Shown piece by piece: positions 26,620 through 34,209 of a stretch of 59,351 nt of DNA. Positions within the stretch are counted from its first letter, which is position 1; each line of letters starts with the position of its first letter. The notes under the pieces were generated by a model that worked only from the letters and a program-made list of their open reading frames with translations, was not told where the DNA came from and did not search any database. This DNA is from Nocardia puris (lineage in GTDB: Bacteria > Actinomycetota > Actinomycetes > Mycobacteriales > Mycobacteriaceae), in contig NZ_QNRE01000024.1 of NCBI RefSeq assembly GCF_003315035.1, positions 1-59,351 of the forward strand, read 5' to 3'. A program made the translations under genes and the position numbers.

Positions 26620-27327
26620 ATGACCAGCGGATTCGGACCATCGTTCGATCCCGATCGACTCGACTACATCTCGTCCGCGCGCGGGCCCTACCAACCCGGC
26701 GTCCCGGGCCAGACCCCCGCGCGCCGCCAGGACCCCACCGGCTTCGCCGCGACCAAGCAGATGTGGTTGCGCGCGGGCATGCTGATCAGCGCGTTCATCG
26801 CGCTGCTGTACGCGATCGAGGCGTGGGACGCCGTCGACAGCCGCGACCTCGACATGGCCGGGATCGAACCGCGCGAGGTCAACGGGCTCGACGGCATCCT
26901 GTGGGCGCCGCTGCTGCACGCGGGCTGGGACCACCTGATCAGCAACACCCTGCCGCTGTTCATTCTGGGCTTCCTGGTGCTGGCCACCGGCATCTGGCGC
27001 GGCTTGGCCGCCACGGGCGTGATCTGGGTCGTGGCCGGCGTCGGCACCTGGCTCGTCGGCGGCGACAACTCGGTGCACGTGGGCGCGTCCTCGCTGATCT
27101 TCGGCTGGCTCACCTATCTGCTGCTGCGCGGCATCTTCGCGCGCGACGTGGTGCAGATCGTGATCGGCCTGGTGGTGTTCGTCCTCTACGGCTCGATGCT
27201 GTGGGGCGTGCTGCCCAGCGACCCCCGAATCTCTTGGCAAGGCCATCTTTTCGGAGCCGTCGGCGGTGTGCTCGCGGCATGGTGGTTGGCCCGCCGCCCC
27301 CGCGAGAAGCGCCCGGCCGGAGCCTGA
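26620..27327 (+). CDS. Rhomboid-family intramembrane serine protease
   Basis: 235 aa, six predicted helices, N-terminal 45 residues cytoplasmic and Gly/Pro-rich. Catalytic features: S157 in HVGASSLIFG and H209 in WQGHLFGAVGG, with the H-x3-N motif at H105/N109 (HLISN). The usual GxSG is GASS here, as in several mycobacterial homologues. Corresponds to Rv1337. AGGAGG precedes the ATG. Confidence 0.92.
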   Translation: MTSGFGPSFDPDRLDYISSARGPYQPGVPGQTPARRQDPTGFAATKQMWLRAGMLISAFIALLYAIEAWDAVDSRDLDMAGIEPREVNGLDGILWAPLLHAGWDHLISNTLPLFILGFLVLATGIWRGLAATGVIWVVAGVGTWLVGGDNSVHVGASSLIFGWLTYLLLRGIFARDVVQIVIGLVVFVLYGSMLWGVLPSDPRISWQGHLFGAVGGVLAAWWLARRPREKRPAGA

Positions 27328-27532
27328 GCAGGGCTCGAAAACGTTTGGTGTAACCCTGATTTCGCCGGTGTCGCATGGCGGGAGCGGCCGGTGGGTACCC
27401 TCTGGGAATGGACGTCGACGCCCGTAGCTGGATTGTGCTTCGTTCCAGTGTGCGCCGGTGTTCGTGTACCTCCTGTGGCAGATATTGGGGGATCGTTTCG
27501 TGAGCGAGAATTCTTCGTGGCAGCATGTGGGC

Positions 27533-28297
27533 ATGCGCCTTACCGTCCTCGGGTGCTCGGGCAGTGTGTCCGGCCCGGACTCCCCAGCGTCGGGATACCT
27601 CCTCACCGGCCCGGATATGCGACCCGTCGTCATCGATTTCGGGCCCGGCATCCTCGGTGCGCTGCAGCGGTACCTCGATCCCGGTGAGGTCGACATCTTC
27701 CTCACCCACCTGCACGCCGACCACTGCCTGGACCTGCCCGGTCTGCTGGTGTGGCGGCGCTACCACCCGACGCCACCGGTCGGGCGCGCCATCGTGCGCG
27801 GCCCCTCTGACGCGCCCCTGCGCATCGGCAACGCCTCGGCCGAGGTGGGCGGCGAGACCGACGACTGGTCCGACGTGATCGACCACCGCACCTGGGTGGA
27901 GGGCGAACAGGTCGAGTTCGGCCCCGGCCACACCATCACCGCGCGACGTATGTACCACCCGCCGGAGTCCTACGGCCTGCGCCTCACCACCGCCGCGGGG
28001 CGCACGTTCGTCTACACCGGCGACACTGCGATGTGCGACGCCGTCCAGGAACTGGCCGAGGGCGCCGACATCCTGATGTCGGAGGCGTCGTGGACCCACG
28101 ACCCGGCCAACCGCCCGCCCGGTATCCACCTGTCCGGCACCGAGGCGGGGCGCATCGCCGCCCGGGCGGGCGTCAAAGAGCTGTTGCTCACCCACATTCC
28201 GCCGTGGACCTCGCGCGAGGACGTGATCGCCGAAGCCAAGGCCGAGTTCGCCGGGCCCGTGCACGCGGTGGCGCCGGGGGAGACCTTCGACCTGTAA
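27533..28297 (+). CDS. Metallo-beta-lactamase-fold phosphodiesterase, Rv1339-like (atypical class II cAMP PDE)
   Basis: 254 aa. Seen: MRLTVLGCSGSVSGPDSPASGYLL, HxHxDH zinc motif THLHADHCLDLPG, TGDTAMCD and LLLTHIPPWTS. The M. tuberculosis homologue Rv1339 hydrolyses cAMP and affects antibiotic tolerance. ATG 27533 begins at the homology boundary; GTG 27500 is in frame and possible. The 205-bp gap from the rhomboid gene contains no murI, which lies here in M. tuberculosis, and I see nothing else in it. Confidence 0.9.
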   Translation: MRLTVLGCSGSVSGPDSPASGYLLTGPDMRPVVIDFGPGILGALQRYLDPGEVDIFLTHLHADHCLDLPGLLVWRRYHPTPPVGRAIVRGPSDAPLRIGNASAEVGGETDDWSDVIDHRTWVEGEQVEFGPGHTITARRMYHPPESYGLRLTTAAGRTFVYTGDTAMCDAVQELAEGADILMSEASWTHDPANRPPGIHLSGTEAGRIAARAGVKELLLTHIPPWTSREDVIAEAKAEFAGPVHAVAPGETFDL

Positions 28298-28307
28298 ACG
28301 CGTCCAC

Positions 28308-28313
28308 TAGGCT
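28308..28313 (+). promoter_or_regulatory. Predicted -10 element of rph (leaderless)
   Basis: TAGGCT, 6 nt before the GTG at 28320. Confidence 0.5.
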
Positions 28314-28319
28314 TGCCCC

Positions 28320-29093
28320 GTGTCGAGACGAGCCGATGGTAGGGCGGACGACGAACTCCGCGAGGTCAGGATCACCCGTGGATTCACCACGCATCCGGCC
28401 GGTTCGGTGCTGGTGGAGTTCGGGCAGACCCGCGTCATGTGCACCGCGAGTGTGACCGAGGGCGTGCCGCCGTGGCGGCGCGATTCCGGGCTGGGCTGGC
28501 TCACCGCCGAATACGCGATGCTGCCCGCCGCCACCCACACCCGCTCCGGCAGGGAATCGGTGAAGGGCAAGGTCGGTGGGCGCACCCAGGAGATCAGCAG
28601 GCTGATCGGCCGCTCGCTGCGCGCGTGCATCGACCTGGCCGCGATCGGGGAGAACACCATCGCCATCGACTGCGACGTGCTGCAGGCCGACGGCGGCACC
28701 CGCACGGCCGCCATCACCGGCGCGTACGTGGCGCTGTCCGACGCGGTCACCTGGCTCGGCGCCGCGGGGCGGCTGGCCGATCCGCAGCCGATCTCGTGCG
28801 CCATCGCCGCCGTGAGCGTGGGCGTGGTGGACGGCCGGGTCCGCTTGGACCTGCCGTACGAGGAGGATTCGCGCGCCGAGGTCGATATGAACGTCGTCGC
28901 CACCGACACCGGAACCCTGGTCGAGGTGCAGGGCACCGGCGAGGGCGCCACCTTCCCGCGCTCCACCCTGGACAAGCTGCTGGATTCGGCGCTGGCCGGC
29001 TGCGAGCAGCTGTTCGCCATCCAGAAGGAAGCGCTGGCGCTGCCGTACCCCGGTGGCCTGCCCGAACCCGCCGAGACGTCGAAGAAGAAGTGA
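28320..29093 (+). CDS. rph: Ribonuclease PH
   Basis: Phosphorolytic 3'-5' exoribonuclease trimming tRNA 3' ends. 257 aa. Seen: SRRADGRADDELREVRITRGF, GSVLVEFGQTRVMCTASV, GRTQEISRLIGRSLRACIDL and IDCDVLQADGGTRTAAITGAYVAL. The stop overlaps the rdgB start (TGATG), so the two are coupled, as in other actinobacteria. Confidence 0.96.
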   Translation: MSRRADGRADDELREVRITRGFTTHPAGSVLVEFGQTRVMCTASVTEGVPPWRRDSGLGWLTAEYAMLPAATHTRSGRESVKGKVGGRTQEISRLIGRSLRACIDLAAIGENTIAIDCDVLQADGGTRTAAITGAYVALSDAVTWLGAAGRLADPQPISCAIAAVSVGVVDGRVRLDLPYEEDSRAEVDMNVVATDTGTLVEVQGTGEGATFPRSTLDKLLDSALAGCEQLFAIQKEALALPYPGGLPEPAETSKKK

Positions 29094-29698
29094 TGAGCCG
29101 CGTCCTGGTCGCCAGCCGCAACGCCAAGAAGCTGAACGAGCTGCGCCGCATCCTGGCCGAGGCGGGCGTGGCGGGCGTGGAGATCGTCGGCCTCGACGAC
29201 GTGCCCCCGTACGACGAGGCGCCCGAGACCGGCGCGACCTTCGAGGAGAACGCCCTGGCCAAGGCCCGCGACGGCGCGGCCGCCACCGGATTGCCCTGTG
29301 TCGCCGACGATTCCGGCCTCGAGGTGGACGCACTCAACGGCATGCCCGGCGTGCTGTCGGCCCGGTGGTCCGGCCGCCACGGCGACGACGCCGCCAATAA
29401 CGCCCTGCTGCTCGGCCAGCTCGGCGACGTCCCCGACGAGCGGCGCGGCGCCCGCTTCGTCTCCGCCTGCGCGCTGGTGGTGCCCGGCGGCGCGGAAACC
29501 GTTGTGCGAGGGGAATGGCCGGGGTCGATCGCGCGGAAACCGGTGGGCGACGGCGGTTTCGGCTACGACCCGCTGTTCATTCCGGACGGCGGCGAGGTGT
29601 CGGCGGCGCAGCTGACGCCCGCGGAGAAGGACGCGGCGTCGCACCGCGGGCGGGCACTGCGGGAGTTGTTGCCCGCGATCGCGGCGCTGGCCGGATAG
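29093..29698 (+). CDS. rdgB: Non-canonical purine NTP pyrophosphatase (RdgB/HAM1)
   Basis: Hydrolyses dITP, ITP and XTP to keep them out of nucleic acids. 201 aa. Seen: VASRNAKKLNELRRIL, ETGATFEENALAKAR, VADDSGLEVDALNGMPGVLSAR, GFGYDPLFIP and the terminal SHRGRAL. Rv1341 position. Its stop codon directly abuts the stop of the convergent DUF3817 gene with no spacer. Confidence 0.96.
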   Translation: MSRVLVASRNAKKLNELRRILAEAGVAGVEIVGLDDVPPYDEAPETGATFEENALAKARDGAAATGLPCVADDSGLEVDALNGMPGVLSARWSGRHGDDAANNALLLGQLGDVPDERRGARFVSACALVVPGGAETVVRGEWPGSIARKPVGDGGFGYDPLFIPDGGEVSAAQLTPAEKDAASHRGRALRELLPAIAALAG

Positions 29699-30079
29699 TC
29701 AGACTCCGAAGTCGTTCTTGACCTGCTTCGCGTTCTTGTGTTCGACGAAGAACGAGAGCAGGGGGATGGTGCCGGCCAGGAGGGTGCCGATGGTGCGGCC
29801 GACGGGCCAGCGCACCTTGACGGCGAGGTCGGCGGTGACGATCAGGTACAGGAAGTAGACCCAGCCGTGCACGACGGCGATCCAGCTGGGCGGGTTGGCG
29901 TCGAAGCCGTACTTGGCGATCATCTCGCCGGTGAGCAGCAGCAGCCACAGGCCGGTGAACCAGGCCAGCGCGCGGTAGCGCAGCAGCGCGGAGCGGATCT
30001 TCGCGGTCTTCTCGGAGCCGGCCGCCGGCGGGGCGGCGGTCTTCTCCATGGTGACGCTGGACTCGTTCTCGGCGCTCAC
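29699..30079 (-). CDS. DUF3817 small membrane protein (copy 2, Rv1342c position)
   Basis: 126 aa from GTG 30079 (SAENESSVTMEKT). About three transmembrane helices with the family pattern RYRALAWFTGLWLLLLTGEM and WIAVVHGWVYFLYLIVTADLAVK. GAGGAGC upstream supports the start, which overlaps the lprD stop (GTGA). Function unknown; paralogous to the gene at 5578. Confidence 0.87.
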   Translation of the reverse strand: MSAENESSVTMEKTAAPPAAGSEKTAKIRSALLRYRALAWFTGLWLLLLTGEMIAKYGFDANPPSWIAVVHGWVYFLYLIVTADLAVKVRWPVGRTIGTLLAGTIPLLSFFVEHKNAKQVKNDFGV

Positions 30080-30513
30080 CCGGCGCTCCTCTCCGTGCTG
30101 CGGGCGGCCCGCGCGGTGCGGCCGTCCCCGTCGTCGCTGTCCTGCGCGTGCAGGTCGGCCAGGTACTTGTTGTATTCGGCCAGCACCGGGTCGTCGTCGC
30201 GCGCCGCCGTGGGCCGCTCGGGCAGGAAGCCCGCCGGAATCACGCGGGCGGCCGCCGGACGGGCCGGGCGCTCGGCCTCGGCGGGCTCCTCGGCCTCGCT
30301 TTCCAGCCGGACGAACCGGAAGTAGGCGAACACCACGAAGCCCGCGAACAGCGGCCACTGGAGCGCGTACCCGAGGTTCTGCCCGGTGCCGCTGGACGAC
30401 TCGAACCGCTCCCACTGCCACCAGCCCAGCGCCAGGCAGACGAGGGCGACCACCAGCGCCAGGGCGATCAGGGCCGGGCGATTGTGTGCCGAGCGGCGGG
30501 GTGTTGCGGACAC
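30076..30513 (-). CDS. Conserved membrane protein in the lprD (Rv1343c) position
   Basis: 145 aa with two hydrophobic helices (about residues 13-31 and 47-64, separated by WWQWERFESSSGTGQNLGY) and a long charged cytoplasmic tail containing AEYNKYLADLHAQD. No lipobox Cys is visible, so I do not call it a lipoprotein although M. tuberculosis lprD is annotated as one. First gene of a two-gene minus-strand unit; TACCGT lies 6 nt before its GTG start. Confidence 0.82.
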   Translation of the reverse strand: MSATPRRSAHNRPALIALALVVALVCLALGWWQWERFESSSGTGQNLGYALQWPLFAGFVVFAYFRFVRLESEAEEPAEAERPARPAAARVIPAGFLPERPTAARDDDPVLAEYNKYLADLHAQDSDDGDGRTARAARSTERSAG

Positions 30514-30519
30514 GCCTCT

Positions 30520-30525
30520 ACGGTA
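30520..30525 (-). promoter_or_regulatory. Predicted -10 element of the lprD-position gene (leaderless)
   Basis: Minus-strand TACCGT, 6 nt before GTG 30513. Confidence 0.45.
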
Positions 30526-30564
30526 CCTGTCTACTACACGCTGCGTAGGAGCAGGTCGGCCCGC

Positions 30565-31440
30565 TCAGAGCTTGTAGACCACCCCGGTCATCCGCTCGGA
30601 CTCCTCCCACAGGCGGCGCAGCAGCTCGGGGTTGTTCGAAAGTTTCGTCGACGCCGAGGGTTCCACCGGTCCCTGGCTGCCGAACAGCCGGTTCGGACCC
30701 CAGTAGGTGGTGGGATCGGCGTCGGGCTCGGTGGCCGCGAACAGCGTCGAATGCGCCGCCTTGTGCGGCGGGTGCCCGATCAGGCGGACGAACGGCTTGC
30801 TGATCTTGTCCAGCGGCGTCTCGGTCCTGGCGAACAGGTCGGTCGCGGAGACGCCGGGGTGCACGGCGTAGGAGCGCTTGGCCGAACCGGCCTCGGTGAG
30901 CCTGCGCTGCAATTCGCGCGCGAACATCAGGTTGGCCAGCTTGGCCTGGGCGTAGGCGAGATTGCGCTGGTAGCGGCGGTTCTCGTAGTTGAGATCGTCG
31001 ATCCAGAGCTTGGGCGTCTGGCGGTGGGCGATGCTGGCCAGCGTGACGACCCGGTCGCGGATGCGGTCGAGCAGCAGTCCGGTGAGCGCGAAATGCCCGA
31101 GGTGGTTGACGCCGAACTGGGTCTCGAACCCGTCGGCGGTGCGGGAGAACGGGATGTTCATCAGGCCCGCGTTATTGATCAGCACGTCGAACTCGCCGGA
31201 TTCGTCGGCGAAGCGGCGCACCGAAGACAGGTCGGCCAGGTCGAGGGCGGCGACCCGCACGTCGCCGGGGATCGAGGCGGCCACCGGCTCGGCCTTGGCC
31301 GCGTTGCGGCAGGCCATCACCACGGTCGCGCCCTTGGCGGCGAGTACCTTGGTGGTCTCGGCCCCGAGGCCGCCGTTCGCGCCGGTGATGACGAACGTGC
31401 GCCCGGTCTGGTCCGCGATCTGCTCTGGTTTCCATGCCAT
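30565..31440 (-). CDS. Short-chain dehydrogenase/reductase
   Basis: 291 aa. Rossmann motif TGANGGLG (NAD(P)), NNAG at about residue 90, catalytic Tyr-x3-Lys in LAYAQAKLANL. It belongs to the retinol-dehydrogenase/protochlorophyllide-reductase-like branch common in actinobacteria; substrate unknown. Divergent from a TetR gene across a perfect palindrome, so probably its target. M. tuberculosis synteny ends just before this gene. Confidence 0.9.
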   Translation of the reverse strand: MAWKPEQIADQTGRTFVITGANGGLGAETTKVLAAKGATVVMACRNAAKAEPVAASIPGDVRVAALDLADLSSVRRFADESGEFDVLINNAGLMNIPFSRTADGFETQFGVNHLGHFALTGLLLDRIRDRVVTLASIAHRQTPKLWIDDLNYENRRYQRNLAYAQAKLANLMFARELQRRLTEAGSAKRSYAVHPGVSATDLFARTETPLDKISKPFVRLIGHPPHKAAHSTLFAATEPDADPTTYWGPNRLFGSQGPVEPSASTKLSNNPELLRRLWEESERMTGVVYKL

Positions 31441-31450
31441 ACGCACGTAC

Positions 31451-31466
31451 CTTACTCCGGAGTAAG
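31451..31466. promoter_or_regulatory. TetR-type operator between SDR and TetR genes
   Basis: Perfect 16-bp palindrome CTTACTCCGGAGTAAG, 10 bp from the SDR start and overlapping its -10-like TAAGGT. Confidence 0.75.
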
Positions 31467-31500
31467 TTCCGGGGGAAGGGGCAGTCGCGCCGATGTTCGC

Positions 31501-31506
31501 TACGGT
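31501..31506 (+). promoter_or_regulatory. Predicted -10 element of the TetR gene at 31514 (leaderless)
   Basis: TACGGT, 7 nt before GTG 31514. Confidence 0.45.
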
Positions 31507-31513
31507 TGAAAAC

Positions 31514-32146
31514 GTGACGACCACGGTGGGCAGGCAGTACGGCGGGCGTGCCGTCGCGGAACGCAAGGCCGAGCGTCGCTCGCGGTTCCTCGACGCGGCC
31601 ACCCGCCTGTTCGCCGAGCGCGGTTACACCGAGGTCTCGCTGGCCGACGTGTGCGCCGGCGCCGGACTGTCCAAGCGGCAGTTCTACGAGGAGTTCGCGA
31701 CCAGGGAGGACGTGCTCGTCGCGTCCTACGACCGCATCCAGGAGGAGGCCACCGCCGCGGTGACCGCCGTGCTGGGCGAGCTCGATCCCCGGCTCGGTCC
31801 CGAGGCCGCCATGACCGCCGTGATGACCGCCTACGTCGGCTCGCTCGGCGCCGATCCGTACCGGGCGAAGGTCGCGTTCATCGAGGTCGTCGGCGTGAGC
31901 GAACGGTTGGAGCGCCACCGCAGGGAGCGGCGGCACGCCTGGGGGCGGGTGCTGGAGGACGAGGTGGTGCCGCGCGTTGTCGCGGGCGGGCGCATCCGCG
32001 GCCTGCCAGGACTGGCCGCCAGCGCCATGATCGGCGCCGTCAACGGCCTCACCCACGAATGGCTGCTCTGCGACCCGCGCCCGCCGGTGTCGGAACTGGT
32101 CGAGCTGCTGGTCCCGATGGCCATCGCGCTCATCGAGACGCCATGA
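31514..32146 (+). CDS. TetR-family transcriptional regulator
   Basis: 210 aa. HTH at about residues 38-60 (VSLADVCAGAGLSKRQFYEEF). GTG 31514 is preferred to ATG 31493 because of the leaderless -10. Divergently paired with the SDR gene, sharing the palindrome at 31451; autorepression and repression of the SDR are inferred. Ligand unknown. Confidence 0.88.
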   Translation: MTTTVGRQYGGRAVAERKAERRSRFLDAATRLFAERGYTEVSLADVCAGAGLSKRQFYEEFATREDVLVASYDRIQEEATAAVTAVLGELDPRLGPEAAMTAVMTAYVGSLGADPYRAKVAFIEVVGVSERLERHRRERRHAWGRVLEDEVVPRVVAGGRIRGLPGLAASAMIGAVNGLTHEWLLCDPRPPVSELVELLVPMAIALIETP

Positions 32147-32162
32147 CCACCGGGCGCCGCGC

Positions 32163-33110
32163 TCAGCCGAGCATGCCCTCCAACCGCCGCCTGCGGGCGG
32201 GCTGACGCAGTTTGCCCAGGGCCTTCGCCTCGAGCTGGCGCACCCGCTCGCGCGAGACGCCCAGCGCCGTGCCCACCTGTTCGAGGGTGCGCGGCTCACC
32301 CCGGTCCAGGCCGTAGCGCAGCAGGATCGCCGTGCGTTCGCGGTCGGTGAGCGTGGCGAGCACCGCGTCCAGCCCGCCGCGCAGCTGCGCGGCGGCCACC
32401 AGATCGGCCGGATCGGGCGCGTCGTCGGGAATCAGCGCGCCCAGTTCGGTGTTCTCGCCGACCGGCGCGTGCAGCGAGACCGGTTCGCGGCCCGCGCGCA
32501 GGATGTCGTCCACCTGCGCGGCCGTGAGATCCAGTTCCGCGCCGATGCGGGCGCTGTCGGGCTCGCGGCCGAGTTCCTGCGCCAGCGCCAGTTTGGTGCG
32601 GGCGACCCGGTTGTGCAGCTCCACGGCGTGCACCGGCAGGCGGATGGTGCGGCCCTGATCGGCCAAGGCGCGGCCGATCGACTGCCGGATCCACCAGGTG
32701 GCGTAGGTCGAGAGCTTGAGCCCGAGCCGGTGGTCGAACTTGTCGACCGCCCGCATCAGCCCGATCGTGCCCTCCTGCACCAGATCCAGCAGGGAGACGC
32801 CGACCGGCGTGGGATAGCGCTTCGCGATCGACACCACCAACCGCACGTTGGCGCGGACCATGTGGTCCTTGGCGAGTGCGCCGTCGGCCGCGGCGGCCCG
32901 CAATCGACGGCGTTCGGTGGCGTCGAGTTCGATTCCGGCGCTGTCCTTTTCGTCGAGGGTGCGGCGGGCCGTCACGCCCGCCTCGATGCGGCGGGCGAGG
33001 TCGGCCTCCTCGGCGGCGGTGAGCAGGGCGGTGCGCCCGACGGCGCGGAGATAGTCGCGCACCGCGTCGTCGGTGACGGTGGCGGCGCGCTGGTGTTCGG
33101 ACTGGGGCAC
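32163..33110 (-). CDS. RNA polymerase group-2 sigma factor (SigB/HrdB-like)
   Basis: 315 aa. Region 1.2 (DDAVRDYLRAVGRTALLTAAEEADLARRIE), region 2 with the core-binding and -10-recognition segments (LDLVQEGTIGLMRAVDKFD; YATWWIRQSIGRAL), region 3, and region 4.2 HTH (TLEQVGTALGVSRERVRQLEAKAL). It lacks region 1.1 and is an additional primary-like sigma rather than the housekeeping one. GAGAGGA precedes its GTG start. Downstream of a small basic protein gene. Confidence 0.92.
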   Translation of the reverse strand: MPQSEHQRAATVTDDAVRDYLRAVGRTALLTAAEEADLARRIEAGVTARRTLDEKDSAGIELDATERRRLRAAAADGALAKDHMVRANVRLVVSIAKRYPTPVGVSLLDLVQEGTIGLMRAVDKFDHRLGLKLSTYATWWIRQSIGRALADQGRTIRLPVHAVELHNRVARTKLALAQELGREPDSARIGAELDLTAAQVDDILRAGREPVSLHAPVGENTELGALIPDDAPDPADLVAAAQLRGGLDAVLATLTDRERTAILLRYGLDRGEPRTLEQVGTALGVSRERVRQLEAKALGKLRQPARRRRLEGMLG

Positions 33111-33154
33111 GGGTGCGTCCTCTCGGTCGGGCTGGTCGATCGGGGCCGGTTTCC

Positions 33155-33325
33155 TCAGCGGCCCTGTGCGCGCCGCAGACCGGTGGGCCTGCCGCCGTGG
33201 ATCTGGCTGTGCCGGATTCCCTGTGCCGCGCCGCGGCGGGCACGCGCCGGATTCGTGCGGCGGTCGACGGCGGTCGCGCGGCGAATGGCGTTCTCGAGAG
33301 TGGTGTTCGCGGTGTGGTCGGCCAT
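33155..33325 (-). CDS. Small basic hypothetical protein upstream of the sigma gene
   Basis: 56 aa, MADHTANTTLENAIRRATAV then a strongly basic Arg-rich tail. GAGGGAG lies 8 nt before its ATG. It precedes the sigma gene by 44 bp on the same strand, so the two may be co-transcribed. No family recognised; a role with the sigma factor is only suggested by position. Confidence 0.5.
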   Translation of the reverse strand: MADHTANTTLENAIRRATAVDRRTNPARARRGAAQGIRHSQIHGGRPTGLRRAQGR

Positions 33326-33494
33326 GGTGGGTGCTCCCTCGAAGTCGGTGCGGTGCTGGGTCGGGGTCGCGGTGGGAAGGCCGTGGGTCATGCCGGGTGG
33401 TGCTCCTGTCCGTCGGTGCCGCCGGAGGGCGACGAGAACAAAATTAGAGCAGGCATAAAAATATGTCAAGCATAAATTTTGACCGGACCGATGT

Positions 33495-33500
33495 TAGAGT
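33495..33500 (+). promoter_or_regulatory. Predicted -10 element of the TetR gene at 33508 (leaderless)
   Basis: TAGAGT, 7 nt before ATG 33508. The 60 bp before it are very A+T-rich and contain two GCATAAA direct repeats and an imperfect TATG/CATA dyad, a likely operator zone. Confidence 0.5.
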
Positions 33501-33507
33501 TCCCGGC

Positions 33508-34140
33508 ATGACCGAACAGGGACTGCGCGCCCGCAAGAAGCAGCAGACCAGGGAGACCATCTCGCGGCGCGCGACCGAGCTCTTCCTCGAGCGCGGCTTC
33601 GACAAGGTGACGATCGCCGAGATCGCCGCCGCCGCCGACGTCGCCAAGATGACCGTGACGAACTACTTCCCCCGCAAGGAAGACCTCGCCCTCGACCTCG
33701 GCGAGGTGTTCGTGGAACAACTCGCCGCCACCGTGCGCGACCGGGAAGCGGGGGAGTCGGCGCTGGCCGCGTTGCGCCGCGCGTATCTCGCCGCGGCCCG
33801 CGCGTGCGATCCGGTGGTGGGGTTCTCCGGTCCGGAGTTCGCGACCATGATCGTGCGGAGCCCGGCGCTCACGGCGCGCCTGCGCGAGTTCCACGAGGAG
33901 CGCGAGGCGGTGCTCGCCCGCGCGCTGGCCGCGGAAACCGGTGCGGCACCGGAGGATATCCGCCCGCGGGTCGCCGCCGCCCTGCTCGGCGGGGTGCACC
34001 GGGTGCTGTTCGAGGAGACGATGCGCCGCACCCTCGCCGGGGAGTCGAACGAGAAGATCTCGCGCGCGCTGGTCGCCTACATCGGCGAGGCCTTCGGCGC
34101 GCTGGAACCCGCCCTCGGCGATTACGCGGTGCGCGTCTGA
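33508..34140 (+). CDS. TetR-family transcriptional regulator
   Basis: 210 aa. N-terminal HTH (VTIAEIAAAADVAKMTVTNYF at about residues 34-54) preceded by RARKKQQTRETISRRATELFLERGF. Co-oriented with and 69 bp before the MFS exporter gene, so it probably controls that efflux pump. A+T-rich upstream DNA carries its promoter. Confidence 0.9.
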   Translation: MTEQGLRARKKQQTRETISRRATELFLERGFDKVTIAEIAAAADVAKMTVTNYFPRKEDLALDLGEVFVEQLAATVRDREAGESALAALRRAYLAAARACDPVVGFSGPEFATMIVRSPALTARLREFHEEREAVLARALAAETGAAPEDIRPRVAAALLGGVHRVLFEETMRRTLAGESNEKISRALVAYIGEAFGALEPALGDYAVRV

Positions 34141-34209
34141 CCGGGTACCGCCGGTTCGCCACCGTGTCGCTGGCCGATCGGGCGCGCGGCGTCGGCCCAT
34201 ACTGTCACG

